Positions 1 through 8,888 of a stretch of 64,000 nucleotides of DNA are shown piece after piece. This DNA comes from Actinobacteria bacterium OV320 (GTDB taxonomy: Bacteria > Actinomycetota > Actinomycetes > Streptomycetales > Streptomycetaceae), in contig LJCX01000030.1 of assembly GCA_001298545.1 (NCBI GenBank), forward strand, positions 62,001 through 126,000, read 5' to 3'. The notes below the pieces were generated by a model. The model did not search any database. It was given only the letters and a program-made list of their open reading frames with translations, and had not been told where the DNA came from. A program made the translations under genes and the position numbers. Each line of letters opens with the position of its first letter. Position 1 is the stretch's first letter.

Positions 1-753
1 CGCCGAAGCCCGCACACGCGCGTGGAGGTAGCGCACATACGCCTCCCGGACCGCGTCCGGGGTCGCGAACCCCGGCTCGCCGGTCAGCCAGGCGTCCGGT
101 ACCTCCGCCACGATCCGGCGCAGCAGCTCCTCGGTCACCCTGGGCGCCAGTTCGGCGTCGGCCGCCCGGGTGTCCGGGGCGCAGCGGCCGAGGGCGTGGT
201 GGCGGAAGTCGTAGCGCTTCTCGGGGTCGGCGCCGTCCCAGCGGTGGTGGAAGACGAGGGCGGCGCCGTGGTCGATGAGCCACAACCGCGGCGGGGCGAT
301 GCCGAACGTCGGCCAGACCATCAGGTTGGAGCTGTGCACCGTCCGGTCGACGTTGACGGTCAGGGCGTCCAGCCAGACGATCCTCCCGGCCTCCAGCGGC
401 TCCACCGGGAAGGCCTCGGCGACCTCCGGCGTGAAGTCCTGCGCACCCGGCAGGAAGTCCATCCCGAGATTGAGCCCCGCGCTCGCGGCGTGCAGCTCCC
501 GTACCTCCTGGTGCGGTTCCCGCTCCGCGATCGCCGGGTCGAACCGGACCAGGACCAGTTCGGGAAAGCGCAGCCCGAGGGCGCGGGCCAGCTCGCCCAC
601 GATCACCTCGGCGACGAGCGCCTTGCGGCCCTGCGCGGAGCCCGTGAACTTGACGACGTAGGTGCCCAGGTCGTCGGCCTCGACGACGGCGGGCACGGAG
701 CCGCCCGCCCGCAGCGGAGCGAGGTAGCGGGTCGCTGTGACCTCGGTCAACAT
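1..753 (-). CDS. HipA-like kinase family protein (3' end outside window)
   Basis: The minus strand is open from an ATG at 753 to the left edge (251 codons, no stop), so the C-terminus is missing. The N-terminus reads MLTEVTATRYLAPLRAGGS, followed by a conserved-looking block around YVVKFTGSAQGRKALVAEVI, then VGELARALGLRFPELVLVRF. A later part (residues ~130-165) reads as NVDRTVHSSNLMVW and LWLIDHGAALVFHH. These resemble the HipA-like kinase fold: the VVKF lysine, an N-V-D-R catalytic-loop-like segment and an I-D-H metal-binding-like motif. Such stand-alone genes are common in Streptomyces, but the substrate is unknown. It is transcribed away from the cobalamin operon and shares the 754-871 promoter region. 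Nothing indicates that it is a toxin with a partner antitoxin here. Confidence 0.7.
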   Translation of the reverse strand, partial: MLTEVTATRYLAPLRAGGSVPAVVEADDLGTYVVKFTGSAQGRKALVAEVIVGELARALGLRFPELVLVRFDPAIAEREPHQEVRELHAASAGLNLGMDFLPGAQDFTPEVAEAFPVEPLEAGRIVWLDALTVNVDRTVHSSNLMVWPTFGIAPPRLWLIDHGAALVFHHRWDGADPEKRYDFRHHALGRCAPDTRAADAELAPRVTEELLRRIVAEVPDAWLTGEPGFATPDAVREAYVRYLHARVRASA

Positions 754-871
754 GACGCTCTCCCTCTGGCCTGAATGAGCATAGTAACCAGGCCCGACAG
801 CCGACGAGAGGGCCCGAGCCGCCGTACGGAAAGGCCCGCGGGCGGCCTCCGCGGCTGTGGTAGCTTGCCAA

Positions 872-1045
872 GGCCAGTCGAACCCATGTGCGCACGAGAG
901 TGCGTACGGGTCAGGGAATCCGGTGCGAATCCGGAGCTGACGCGCAGCGGTGAGGGCGACGGGCGGGGCAACGGCCACTGGACGGCGTACGCGGTCCGGG
1001 AAGGCGCCTCGTCCGGGTGACCCCGAGTCCGAAGACCTGCTGGCC
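872..1045 (+). ncRNA. Cobalamin (B12) riboswitch in the leader of the corrinoid uptake operon
   Basis: The leader shows the B12-element blocks in the expected order: GGGAATCCGGTGCGAATCC near 914, a GCGCAGCGGTGA-like block at ~942-953, CCACTGG near 976, GGGAAGGCG near 999, and a 3' GAGTCCGAAGACCTGC block at ~1025-1040. Bases 872-877 (GGCCAG) can pair with 1040-1045 (CTGGCC) to close the element. It lies 79 bp upstream of the lipoprotein start, so high cobalamin should repress the transporter operon. The outer limits are approximate. Confidence 0.92.
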
Positions 1046-1124
1046 ACCCCGCCGCCGGGAGAGGGACGGGGAGCACCGTACGACCGGGCTTCGCGCTTGA
1101 GCCCTCGACGCCGAAGGAAACCCT

Positions 1125-2180
1125 GTGCCGTTCGCACGTCCCGTCCGTTCCGCCCGGCCTGCCGTTCTGTTCCTGGCCGGTGCCCTGCTGCTGGCCGGCT
1201 GCGGCTCCTCGGGCCCGGCGGACTCCACCGGTCCGGCGGGGAAGAGCGGGGCCGCCGGCCGTCCGGTCCGTCTCGACAACTGCGGGCGGCAGGTCCTCGT
1301 CGACGGCCCTCCGCGGCGGGCCGTCTCCCTCAACCAGGGCACGACCGAGATCATGCTCTCCCTCGGGCTGGCCGACCGCATGGTGGGCACCGCCACCTGG
1401 ACCGACCCGGTGGCCGAGGGCCTGCAGAAGGCGAACGCGAAGGTGAAGCGCCTCGCCGACGACGCCCCCTCCTTCGAAACGGTCCTGGACACCGAACCCG
1501 ACTTCGTCGCCGCCTCCTTCGCCTCCACCCTCGGCAAGGGCGGGGTCGCCCCGCGCGAGCAGTTCGCCAAGCTCGGCGTGCCCACGTACCTCTCCCCCTC
1601 CGACTGTGTCGGCAAGGACAACAGCGGTGACGGCGACGGCGTCCGCACCGAGCCGCTGACCATGGACGCGGTCTACGGCGAAGTCCGCGACCTGGCCGAG
1701 GTCTTCGGTGTCCGGGAGCGCGGCGAGCGGCTCGTGGCCGGGCTGAAGAGCCGGGTGACCAGGGCCACCGCCGGCCTCGACGCCCGGGGCGTGACCCTCA
1801 TGTACTGGTTCGCCAACTCTCGGTCCCCGTATCTCGCGGGCTGCTGCGGCGCACCGGGCATCGTCACCGACGCGCTCGGCGCGAAGAACGCCTTCGACGA
1901 CACCGATCAGGAGTGGCCCCAGGTCAACTGGGAGACGGTCGCCGACCGCGACCCGGACCTCCTCGTCATCGGCGACCTGACCCGTAGGCAGCAGACGGCC
2001 GAGACCGCCGCCAAGAAGATCGAGTTCCTGGAGTCGAACCCGGTCACCAAGAACATGACCGCGGTGAAGAAGAAGCGGTACGTGCTGCTGTCGGGACAGG
2101 CCATGAACCCGACCGTCAGGACCGTCGAGGGCATCGAGAAGGTGGCGGCGGCGCTGCGCGGCCAGGGCCTCGCGGGATGA
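1125..2180 (+). CDS. btuF: Cobalamin/corrinoid-binding lipoprotein (BtuF-like)
   Basis: This is a 351-residue extracytoplasmic binding protein. The start is GTG with GAAGGAAA upstream; the signal peptide runs to a lipobox ending LLLAGC, so Cys26 is the lipidation site. The mature part has the two-lobe periplasmic-binding-protein pattern (VRLDNCGRQVLVDGPPRRAVSLNQGTTEIM) and C-terminal VNWETVADRDPDLLVIGD. A BtuF rather than a siderophore receptor role is inferred from the B12 riboswitch immediately upstream and from cobK downstream. It overlaps the permease gene by 4 bp (ATGA), so the operon is translationally coupled. The fold alone could also fit a Fe-siderophore receptor, but the riboswitch argues against that. 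Confidence 0.88.
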   Translation: MPFARPVRSARPAVLFLAGALLLAGCGSSGPADSTGPAGKSGAAGRPVRLDNCGRQVLVDGPPRRAVSLNQGTTEIMLSLGLADRMVGTATWTDPVAEGLQKANAKVKRLADDAPSFETVLDTEPDFVAASFASTLGKGGVAPREQFAKLGVPTYLSPSDCVGKDNSGDGDGVRTEPLTMDAVYGEVRDLAEVFGVRERGERLVAGLKSRVTRATAGLDARGVTLMYWFANSRSPYLAGCCGAPGIVTDALGAKNAFDDTDQEWPQVNWETVADRDPDLLVIGDLTRRQQTAETAAKKIEFLESNPVTKNMTAVKKKRYVLLSGQAMNPTVRTVEGIEKVAAALRGQGLAG

Positions 2181-3265
2181 CCGCCGCGCCGTCGGCGTCC
2201 AAGACCGCGGCGTCCGAGGCGCCGTCCAGAGGGGCCAGGGCGGCGGCCGTGGGCGGACTGCGCCGCACGCTGCTGTGGGCGTCCGGTCTCGCGCTGCTGT
2301 GCGCCTCGGTCGCCGTGGCCATCACCATCGGCCCCGCGGACATCGCCGTCGGTGACGTGTGGTCCGCCGTCGCGGCCCATCTCGGCTGGGGGCGGGCGCG
2401 GTTGACTCCGCTGCGGGACGGCATCGTGTGGAACCTGCGGCTGCCGCGCACCCTGCTCGCCGCGGTGTGCGGCGCCGGCCTCGCGGTGTGCGGGGCCGTG
2501 ATGCAGTCCCTGCTGCGCAATCCGCTCGCCGACCCCTTCGTCCTCGGGGTCTCCTCCGGCGCCTCGACCGGCGCGGTGCTGGTCGTCGTCCTCGGCGCGG
2601 GCGGCGGCCTCCTGTCGGTCTCCGGCGGCGCGTTCCTCGGCGCGCTGGTCTCCTTCGCGCTGGTACTGCTGCTCAGCCACACCCTCGGCGGCACCACGGA
2701 CCGGGTGGTCCTCGCCGGAGTCGCCGCCATGCAGCTGTTCTCCGCGCTCACCTCCTTCGTCGTGATGACGGCCGCCGACGCGGAGACCACCCGCGGCATC
2801 ATGTTCTGGCTGCTCGGCTCGCTCAGCGGCGCCGACTGGACGGACGTGACCGTCGGCGCGGCCGCGCTGGTCGTGGCGCTCACCGTCTGCCTCGGTCACG
2901 CCAGGACCCTGGACGCGTTCGCCTTCGGGCAGGACGCCGCCCTCTCCCTCGGCGTCTCCGTGGCCCGCACCCGTCTGGTGCTGCTGTGCACGACCGCGCT
3001 GCTCACCGCCGCCCTGGTGAGTTCGGCCGGGGCGATCGGCTTCGTCGGCCTGGTGCTCCCGCACGCCGCGCGCGTCCTCACCGGCCCCGGCCACACCCGG
3101 CTGCTGCCCGCCACCGCCCTGACCGGCGCGGTGTTCCTGGTCTGGGTCGACACCCTCGCCCGCACCGTGCTCGACCCGCAGGAGGTGCCGGTGGGTGTGG
3201 TGACCTCCCTCATCGGTGTCCCGGCGTTCGTCGCCGTCCTGTACCGCGCGAAGGGCACCCGATGA
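2177..3265 (+). CDS. btuC: Cobalamin ABC transporter permease, FecCD family (BtuC-like)
   Basis: A 362-residue integral membrane protein of the FecCD/BtuC family, with about ten hydrophobic stretches. Family landmarks include LRLPRTLLAAVCGAGLAVCG, then MQSLLRNPLADPFVLGVSSG, and near the C-terminus GFVGLVLPHAARVLTGP. The first ~35 residues are an Ala/Arg-rich cytoplasmic tail. The ATG start lies inside the stop codon of the lipoprotein gene, and its own stop overlaps the ATPase start, so the three genes are tightly coupled. It forms the transmembrane channel for corrinoid uptake; specificity comes from the riboswitch-controlled context. Confidence 0.88.
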   Translation: MTAAPSASKTAASEAPSRGARAAAVGGLRRTLLWASGLALLCASVAVAITIGPADIAVGDVWSAVAAHLGWGRARLTPLRDGIVWNLRLPRTLLAAVCGAGLAVCGAVMQSLLRNPLADPFVLGVSSGASTGAVLVVVLGAGGGLLSVSGGAFLGALVSFALVLLLSHTLGGTTDRVVLAGVAAMQLFSALTSFVVMTAADAETTRGIMFWLLGSLSGADWTDVTVGAAALVVALTVCLGHARTLDAFAFGQDAALSLGVSVARTRLVLLCTTALLTAALVSSAGAIGFVGLVLPHAARVLTGPGHTRLLPATALTGAVFLVWVDTLARTVLDPQEVPVGVVTSLIGVPAFVAVLYRAKGTR

Positions 3266-4125
3266 CCGGCTCGGAGACGACCGACCCGAATTCGACGAGC
3301 TCGGGTCCGACCGGTTCGGAGACGGCCGGTTCGGAGACGGCCGGTTCCGAGGGGCTGCGTGCCGACCGGGTCGGCCGTGCCGCCGGCGGCACCCTGATCC
3401 TCGACGGGGTCAGCCTGACGCCCCGCCCCGGCGCCGTCACCGGCCTGCTCGGCCCGAACGGCTCGGGCAAGTCCACCCTGCTGCGGCTGCTCGCCGGTGT
3501 GCTCGCCCCGGACTCCGGCGTCGTCACCCTCGACGACCGCCCGCTGCCCCGGGTGAGCCGCCGCGCCGTCGCCCGGCGCATCGCCGTCGTCGAGCAACAG
3601 GCCGACACCCGGCTCGCGTTGAGCGTCCACGACGTCGTACGCCTCGGCCGCATCCCGCACCGCCGCGCCTGGGCGGCCGCCACCGCCGCCGACGAGGAAG
3701 CCGTCCGCTCCGCGCTGGCGCGCACCGGGCTCGCCGACAAGACCCACCGGCCCTGGCACTCGCTCTCGGGTGGCGAACGCCAGCGCGTCCAGATCGCCCG
3801 CGCCCTCGCCCAGGAGCCCCGCGAACTCCTCCTGGACGAGCCCACCAACCACCTCGACATCCAGCACCAGCTCGCCCTGCTGACCCTGATCACCGAGCTG
3901 CGGATCACCAGCGTCGTCGCGCTGCACGACCTCAACCTGGCCGCGATGTACTGCGACCGGCTCGTCGTCCTCAGGGAGGGGCGCGTGGTGGCCTGCGGCA
4001 GCCCGCACGACGTCCTCACCGAGGCCCTCATCGCCGATGTCTACGGCGTCCGGGCCACCGTCACGGCCGACGGCCCCGACGACCGCCCGCACATACGCTT
4101 CCTGGGCGCCGCACCGACTCCCTGA
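3262..4125 (+). CDS. btuD: Cobalamin ABC transporter ATP-binding protein (BtuD-like)
   Basis: A 287-residue ATPase. Walker A GPNGSGKS is at residues 64-71, the signature LSGGERQ at 168-174 and Walker B ELLLDEP at 188-194, followed by the H-loop LHDLN. The start at 3262 overlaps the permease stop (ATGA). The open frame runs further upstream, but those codons lie inside the permease gene. The N-terminal ~30 residues are a low-complexity Thr/Gly/Ser/Glu tail with repeated TAGSE units, encoded by a short repeated DNA segment near 3318-3350. All ATPase motifs are intact. The downstream cobK is convergent and only 7 bp away. Confidence 0.9.
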   Translation: MTGSETTDPNSTSSGPTGSETAGSETAGSEGLRADRVGRAAGGTLILDGVSLTPRPGAVTGLLGPNGSGKSTLLRLLAGVLAPDSGVVTLDDRPLPRVSRRAVARRIAVVEQQADTRLALSVHDVVRLGRIPHRRAWAAATAADEEAVRSALARTGLADKTHRPWHSLSGGERQRVQIARALAQEPRELLLDEPTNHLDIQHQLALLTLITELRITSVVALHDLNLAAMYCDRLVVLREGRVVACGSPHDVLTEALIADVYGVRATVTADGPDDRPHIRFLGAAPTP

Positions 4126-4132
4126 CGCGGCA

Positions 4133-4912
4133 TCAGCGCCCGCTGCTCCCCTCCCCGTTCGGCCCTCCGCGTCCGGCGTCCCCGAGCCATGCCAGGGCCT
4201 GCTCCGGGCCTGCCGCGACCCGGACGCCCGCGGGGAGCGGCGGTCGGCGCACCACGACCACGGGCAGCCCCGCCGCACGGGCGGCGGTCAGTTTCGGGGC
4301 GGTGGCCGCTCCCCCGCTGTCCTTGGTCACGACGACGTCGATCCGGTGACGGCGCAGCAGTTCGCGCTCCCCGTCCAGCGTGAAGGGCCCGCGGTCGAGC
4401 AGCAGGTCCATGCGGGACGGGACCGGCGCCTCGGGTGCGTCGACGGACCGTACGAGGAACCACAGGTCGTCCAGGGCGGCGAAGGCGGCCAGCCCCATGC
4501 GCCCGGTGGTGAGGAACACCCGCCGGCCGAGCGAGGGCAGCAGCTCGGCGGCCTCCGCCAGGGAACCGGTCTCGTGCCAGACGTCGCCCGCCACCGGGAC
4601 CCAGCCCGGGCGGCGCAGCGCGAGCAGCGGGACACGGGCGTCGGCCGCGGCCTTCGCCGCGTTGCGGCTGATCGTCCCGGCGAAGGGGTGGGTGGCGTCG
4701 ACGAGCGCGTCGACCCCCTGCTCGTCCAGCCACGCGGCGAGCCCCTCGGCCCCGCCGAAGCCGCCCACGCGCACCTCGCCGGGCGGCAGCCGGGGGGCGG
4801 CCACCCGTCCGGCCAGGGAGGTCGTCACGCGGAACCCCGGCACGGCGTCGGCCGCCAGGAGTTCGGCGAGGCGACGGGCCTCGGTGGTCCCGCCCAGGAT
4901 CAGTACGTGCAC
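4133..4912 (-). CDS. cobK: Precorrin-6A reductase CobK
   Basis: A 259-residue cytoplasmic enzyme of cobalamin (corrin ring) biosynthesis that reduces precorrin-6A with NADPH. The N-terminus VHVLILGGTTEARRLAELL is the CobK/CbiJ signature, and VDATHPFAGTISRNA in the middle is the other family landmark. I chose the GTG at 4912, preceded by GGAAGGGA, over an ATG 40 codons upstream because the upstream extension is low-complexity and precedes the typical first beta strand. It is convergent with the corrinoid importer, so salvage and synthesis of B12 sit side by side. It is not under the riboswitch seen here. Confidence 0.93.
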   Translation of the reverse strand: MHVLILGGTTEARRLAELLAADAVPGFRVTTSLAGRVAAPRLPPGEVRVGGFGGAEGLAAWLDEQGVDALVDATHPFAGTISRNAAKAAADARVPLLALRRPGWVPVAGDVWHETGSLAEAAELLPSLGRRVFLTTGRMGLAAFAALDDLWFLVRSVDAPEAPVPSRMDLLLDRGPFTLDGERELLRRHRIDVVVTKDSGGAATAPKLTAARAAGLPVVVVRRPPLPAGVRVAAGPEQALAWLGDAGRGGPNGEGSSGR

Positions 4913-5075
4913 GCGGTCCGGTCCCTTCCGAGGAGCGGGGCCCGAGCGGCGCGGCGGGCGATGGTCACGGCGCCCACTGAAGCACACCGGTCCCGGCCCG
5001 GCCGGGCCGGCGTCGTCCCGGGTGCGCGCCACGCGGCGCGTCGGGCCGCCAGGGCATTGACTCGCCCGCCTTCAC

Positions 5076-5094
5076 TTAGAGTAGCCTTGCCTAA
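5076..5094 (+). promoter_or_regulatory. Iron box (DmdR/IdeR-type operator) for the ABC transporter operon
   Basis: TTAGAGTAGCCTTGCCTAA matches about 14 of 19 positions of the actinobacterial iron-box consensus TTAGGTTAGGCTCACCTAA. It lies 26 bp upstream of the GTG of the ABC transporter and just after a TTGACT hexamer (5057-5062) that could be a -35 element. Iron-loaded repressor bound here should block transcription of 5121-9959. Confidence 0.8.
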
Positions 5095-5120
5095 GTTGAC
5101 CGGTTTCCGGAGGGTGGCTG

Positions 5121-6932
5121 GTGAGATCAGGGGAACAGTCGGGGCGGGATGTCCTGACGCGCTCGGTCAGGGGGCAGGCGCGGCGCGTCGGTCTCGGCGC
5201 GGCGCTCGGGTGTGTGCACCAACTGGGGGAAGCCCTGGTCCCGGTGCTCATCGGTGTCGTCATCGACCAGGCCGTGGCCGGGCAGGACGCCGGGCGGCTC
5301 GCCCTCTGGCTGGTCGTCCTGGCCGTGATGTACGTGGCGCTGTCGTGGAGTTTCCGGCTGGGCGCGCGGGCCGGTGAGCGCAGTGCCGAAGAGGCCGCGC
5401 ACACCCTTCGCCTGGCGATCGTGCGCCGGGTGCTCGACGCCCGCGGCGGCGCCGAGGAGGGACGGCTGCCCGGCGAGCTGGCCAACGTCGCGACCGAGGA
5501 CGCCAAGCGCGTCGGCGCGGTGAACATGGCGCTGATGAGCGGGATGTGGGCGGTCGCCGGCATCACCGCCAGCGCCGTGTGGCTGCTGCTGACGTCCGTG
5601 CCGCTCGGGCTGATCGTGCTGCTGGGCACGCCGGTGCTGCTGTGGCTGGGGCATCTGCTGAGCAAGCCGCTGGAGCGTCGCAGCGAGGCCGAGCAGGACC
5701 GGGCCGCCCACGCCTCGGGAGTGGCCGCCGACCTGGTGGCCGGGCTTCGGGTGCTGAAGGGGCTGGGCGCCCAGCAGGCGGCCGTCGAGCGGTACCGCCG
5801 TACCAGCCGTGCCTCGCTCGCGGCCACCCTGCGCGCGGCCCGTGCCGAGTCCTGGCAGACCGGGCTCGTCCTCGCCCTGACCGGCGGGTTCATCGCGCTG
5901 ATAGCGCTGGTCGGCGGGCGGCTTGCGCTCGACGGCTCGCTCACGCTCGGGCAGTTGGTGTCCGCGGTGGGTCTCGCGCTGTTCCTGCTGGGGCCGTTGG
6001 AGACGTTCGCCTGGGTCAACGCCGAACTGGCGCAGGGCCGGGCCTCGGCCGCCCGGGTCGCGGAGGTCCTCGCCGCGCAGCCCGCCGTGGTGGGCGGCCA
6101 GGACCCGGTGCCGGACCCGGTGCGCGGGGAACTGCGGCTGCGCGGGGTGCGGCTCGGTGGGCCGGACGGCGTCGACCTCGACCTGACGGCGGGGCGGCTG
6201 ACCGGGATCGCCGTGACGGATCCGGCCTCCGCCGAGGCCCTGCTGCGCTGCCTGGGCCGGGAGACCGACCCGGAGTCGGGTTCGGTCGAACTGGACGGCG
6301 TGCCGCTGACCCGACTCGATCCGGCGGGGCTGCGGGCGGCGGTGCTGGTGGCCGCCCATGACGCCGTGCTGTTCGACGGCTCGCTGGCCGCGAACGTGAC
6401 TCCGCAAGGGGAGGCGGAGGCTCGGAGCGGCCCGGCGGAGATCGGTCAGGCGGACGGGGCCGACGGGGCGGACGGGGCCGACGGGGCCGACGGGGCCGAC
6501 GGGGCGGTGAACGGAACGGCGGAAGGCACGGCGGATCTCCGGACGGAGCGCGCCATGGCCGCCGCCCACGCCGACGAGGTGGCCCGTTCCCTGCCGCACG
6601 GCGCCGCGACCGGTGTCGGCGAGGGCGGCCGGTCCCTGTCGGGCGGTCAGCGCCAGCGCGTCCTGCTGGCGCGTGCCCTGCGCGCCGGGCCGCCCGTCCT
6701 GGTCGTCCACGATCCGACGACGGCCGTGGACGCGGTCACCGAGGCACGCATCGCCCAAGGGCTGCGCGAGATCCGGCGCGGCCGCACCACGGTCGTGGTG
6801 ACCAACAGCCCGGCGCTGCTCGCCGTCGCCGACCGGGTGGTCCTGCTCGACGGCGGCCGGGTGGGCGCCGAAGGCACACACGCCGAACTCGTACAGGCCG
6901 ACGCGACCTACCGGACGGCGGTGCTGGCGTGA
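5121..6932 (+). CDS. Siderophore ABC transporter subunit, exporter fold, with degenerate ATP site but intact signature motif
   Basis: A 603-residue fusion of a transmembrane domain (about six helices, residues 25-300) and a nucleotide-binding domain. The GTG start at 5121 has CGGAGGG in front and an iron box 26 bp upstream. In the ATPase half the Walker A is lost: near residue 362 the sequence is GIAVTDPASAEALL with no GKS/T. The Walker B/Glu region is also altered (LVVHDPTTAVD, normally LLLDEPTS). In contrast the LSGGQRQ signature near residue 506 is perfect. A run of six Asp-Gly-Ala units sits between the Q-loop region and the signature. It overlaps the next gene by 4 bp and must work as a heterodimer with it. 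Direction is uncertain: exporter of the new siderophore, or YbtPQ/IrtAB-like importer. Confidence 0.85.
   Translation: MRSGEQSGRDVLTRSVRGQARRVGLGAALGCVHQLGEALVPVLIGVVIDQAVAGQDAGRLALWLVVLAVMYVALSWSFRLGARAGERSAEEAAHTLRLAIVRRVLDARGGAEEGRLPGELANVATEDAKRVGAVNMALMSGMWAVAGITASAVWLLLTSVPLGLIVLLGTPVLLWLGHLLSKPLERRSEAEQDRAAHASGVAADLVAGLRVLKGLGAQQAAVERYRRTSRASLAATLRAARAESWQTGLVLALTGGFIALIALVGGRLALDGSLTLGQLVSAVGLALFLLGPLETFAWVNAELAQGRASAARVAEVLAAQPAVVGGQDPVPDPVRGELRLRGVRLGGPDGVDLDLTAGRLTGIAVTDPASAEALLRCLGRETDPESGSVELDGVPLTRLDPAGLRAAVLVAAHDAVLFDGSLAANVTPQGEAEARSGPAEIGQADGADGADGADGADGADGAVNGTAEGTADLRTERAMAAAHADEVARSLPHGAATGVGEGGRSLSGGQRQRVLLARALRAGPPVLVVHDPTTAVDAVTEARIAQGLREIRRGRTTVVVTNSPALLAVADRVVLLDGGRVGAEGTHAELVQADATYRTAVLA
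6453..6506 (+). repeat. 9-bp minisatellite, six units, coding for (Asp-Gly-Ala)6
   Basis: Six head-to-tail copies of GACGGGGCC or GACGGGGCG lie in frame within the degenerate ATPase domain of the first ABC subunit. Because the unit is a multiple of three, copy-number change would only lengthen or shorten an acidic, flexible insert. Confidence 0.95.
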
Positions 6933-8806
6933 CGACGGAAGAGACAAGAGCCGCGCAGACGGAAGCCGCACAGAAAGCGGCAGGGCGGACAGAGGCGGGG
7001 CAAACAGCGGCGGGGCAGACAGAGGCCGGGCAGGGGGAAGCCGATCGGGCCCTGCTGCCGACGGCGAGTCCCGCCCGTACCCGGGCCGCGGTGCGTGAGT
7101 TGCTGCGGCCGCATCGGGGGCTGGCCTGGGCCGGGTTCGGGCTGATGGTGCTCGCCACCTCCGTCGGGCTGCTCACCCAGCCCCTGCTCGGTCACATCGT
7201 CGACGTGGTCACCGAGCACCGCTCCCCCGACGCGCTCACCCTGCCCGTCCTCGCGCTGGCCGGGGTCGCCGTGGTGCAGGGCGTCACGACCGCGCTGGGC
7301 ATGTCGCTGGTGTCCCGGCTCGGCGAGACCGTGCTCGCCCGGCTGCGCGAGCTGTTCGTGGAGCGTGCGCTCTCGCTGCCGCTGGGGCGGCTGGAGAAAG
7401 CGGGCTCCGGCGACCTCAACGCCCGGGTCACCCGGGACGTGTCCCGGGTCGCCGACGCGGTGCGCGGCGCCCTGCCGGAGCTGGCCCGCTCCGCGCTGTC
7501 GATCGTGCTGACCCTGGGCGCCCTCGCCCTGCTGGACTGGCGGTTCCTGCTGGCCGCGCTCGTCGCCCTGCCCGTACAGGCGCACACCGCGCGGTGGTAC
7601 GTGCGCAACGCCGTGCCCCTGTACGCCAAGGAGCGCATCGCCACCGGTTCCCAGCAGCAGCAGCTGCTGGACACCATCGGCGGGGCGCGGACCGTACGGG
7701 CGTACCGGCTCCAGGCCGGCCACACCCGGCGGGTCACCGACCGGTCGCGGGCGTCGGTGGAACTGACGATGCGCGGGGTGCAGCTGGTGCTGCGCTTCTA
7801 CAGCCGTCTGCACATCGCCGAGTACGCGGGCCTCAGCGCCGTCCTGGTCACCGGGTTCCTGCTGGTGCGCTCCGGCTCCGCCTCGGTCGGCACCGCGACG
7901 GCCGCCGCGCTGTACTTCCACAGCCTCTTCGGGCCGGTGAACACCGCGCTCGTGCTGCTCGACGACGCCCAGTCGGCGACGGCGGGACTGGCCCGGCTGG
8001 TCGGGGTGGTGGACGAGCCGGCGCCCACGTTCGCCGAGCGCGGGGACGACCGTTCGACCGCCGCCGGTGCCCCGTCCGTGACGCTGACCGCGGTCTCCCA
8101 CGCGTATGTGCCCGGCCGTCCGGTGCTGCACGGCGTCGATCTGGAGATCCGGCCCAAGGAACGGGTCGCGTTGGTCGGTACGACCGGGGCGGGCAAGACG
8201 ACGCTCGCGAAGCTGGTGGCGGGGCTGCACCGGCCGGAGAGCGGACGGATCGACGTCGGTGGCGTCGAACCGGACGAGTCCGGCCGCCTGGTGGGGCTCG
8301 TCACGCAGGAGGTGCACGTCTTCGCCGGACCGCTCGCCGACGATCTGCGGCTGGCCCGCCCCCTGGCGGACGACGAGGAGCTGCGGGAGGCGCTCGCCAC
8401 GGTGGGCGCCCTCGGCTGGGCCGAGGCGCTGCCGGAGGGCCTGGAGACCGTCGTCGGCGACGGCGGACACCGGCTCACCGCCGACCGGGCCCAGCAACTC
8501 GCGCTGGCCCGCCTGCTGTTGGCCGATCCGCCGGTCGTGGTCCTCGACGAGGCGACCGCCGAGGCGGGCAGCTCGGGCGCCCGCCAGCTCGACGCGGCCG
8601 CCGAGCAGGCCCTGCGGGGCCGTACGGCGCTGGTCGTGGCGCACCGGCTCAGCCAGGCCGCCACCGCCGACCGGGTGGTCGTCCTCAGTGACGGCCGGGT
8701 CGTGGAGAGCGGCACGCACGACGAACTGCTCACCGCCGACGGCGCGTACGCCACCCTGTGGCACGCCTGGTCCGGCAGTCGCTCCCCCGCCCCGGACGGC
8801 CCCTGA
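6929..8806 (+). CDS. Siderophore ABC transporter subunit, exporter fold, with intact Walker A/B but degenerate signature motif
   Basis: A 625-residue transmembrane plus ATPase fusion, started by a GTG that overlaps the previous stop. The N-terminal ~35 residues are low-complexity repeats of the TEAGQ/TAAGQ type. The membrane domain covers roughly residues 60-330. The ATPase half has a perfect Walker A (GTTGAGKTT, ~415-423) and Walker B (VVVLDEA, ~535), plus the H-loop VVAHRLS. The signature is not LSGGQ but LTADRAQ (~514). This is the mirror image of the defects in its partner, so the pair can build one canonical ATP site only: Walker A/B from this subunit, LSGGQ from the other. It is followed 82 bp later by the siderophore-binding lipoprotein. 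Confidence 0.87.
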   Translation: MTTEETRAAQTEAAQKAAGRTEAGQTAAGQTEAGQGEADRALLPTASPARTRAAVRELLRPHRGLAWAGFGLMVLATSVGLLTQPLLGHIVDVVTEHRSPDALTLPVLALAGVAVVQGVTTALGMSLVSRLGETVLARLRELFVERALSLPLGRLEKAGSGDLNARVTRDVSRVADAVRGALPELARSALSIVLTLGALALLDWRFLLAALVALPVQAHTARWYVRNAVPLYAKERIATGSQQQQLLDTIGGARTVRAYRLQAGHTRRVTDRSRASVELTMRGVQLVLRFYSRLHIAEYAGLSAVLVTGFLLVRSGSASVGTATAAALYFHSLFGPVNTALVLLDDAQSATAGLARLVGVVDEPAPTFAERGDDRSTAAGAPSVTLTAVSHAYVPGRPVLHGVDLEIRPKERVALVGTTGAGKTTLAKLVAGLHRPESGRIDVGGVEPDESGRLVGLVTQEVHVFAGPLADDLRLARPLADDEELREALATVGALGWAEALPEGLETVVGDGGHRLTADRAQQLALARLLLADPPVVVLDEATAEAGSSGARQLDAAAEQALRGRTALVVAHRLSQAATADRVVVLSDGRVVESGTHDELLTADGAYATLWHAWSGSRSPAPDGP

Positions 8807-8888
8807 CGAGAAATCTGCCCGCCGTCCCACCGCCCCGGAACCGGCCACCCCCCGCCGAACGCACCGCGACGAACAGAAGGATCATCCG

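Noticed and set aside
22..774. Plus-strand 250-codon frame at the left edge
   Set aside because: It is antisense to the HipA-like kinase gene, whose minus-strand reading shows clear kinase motifs.
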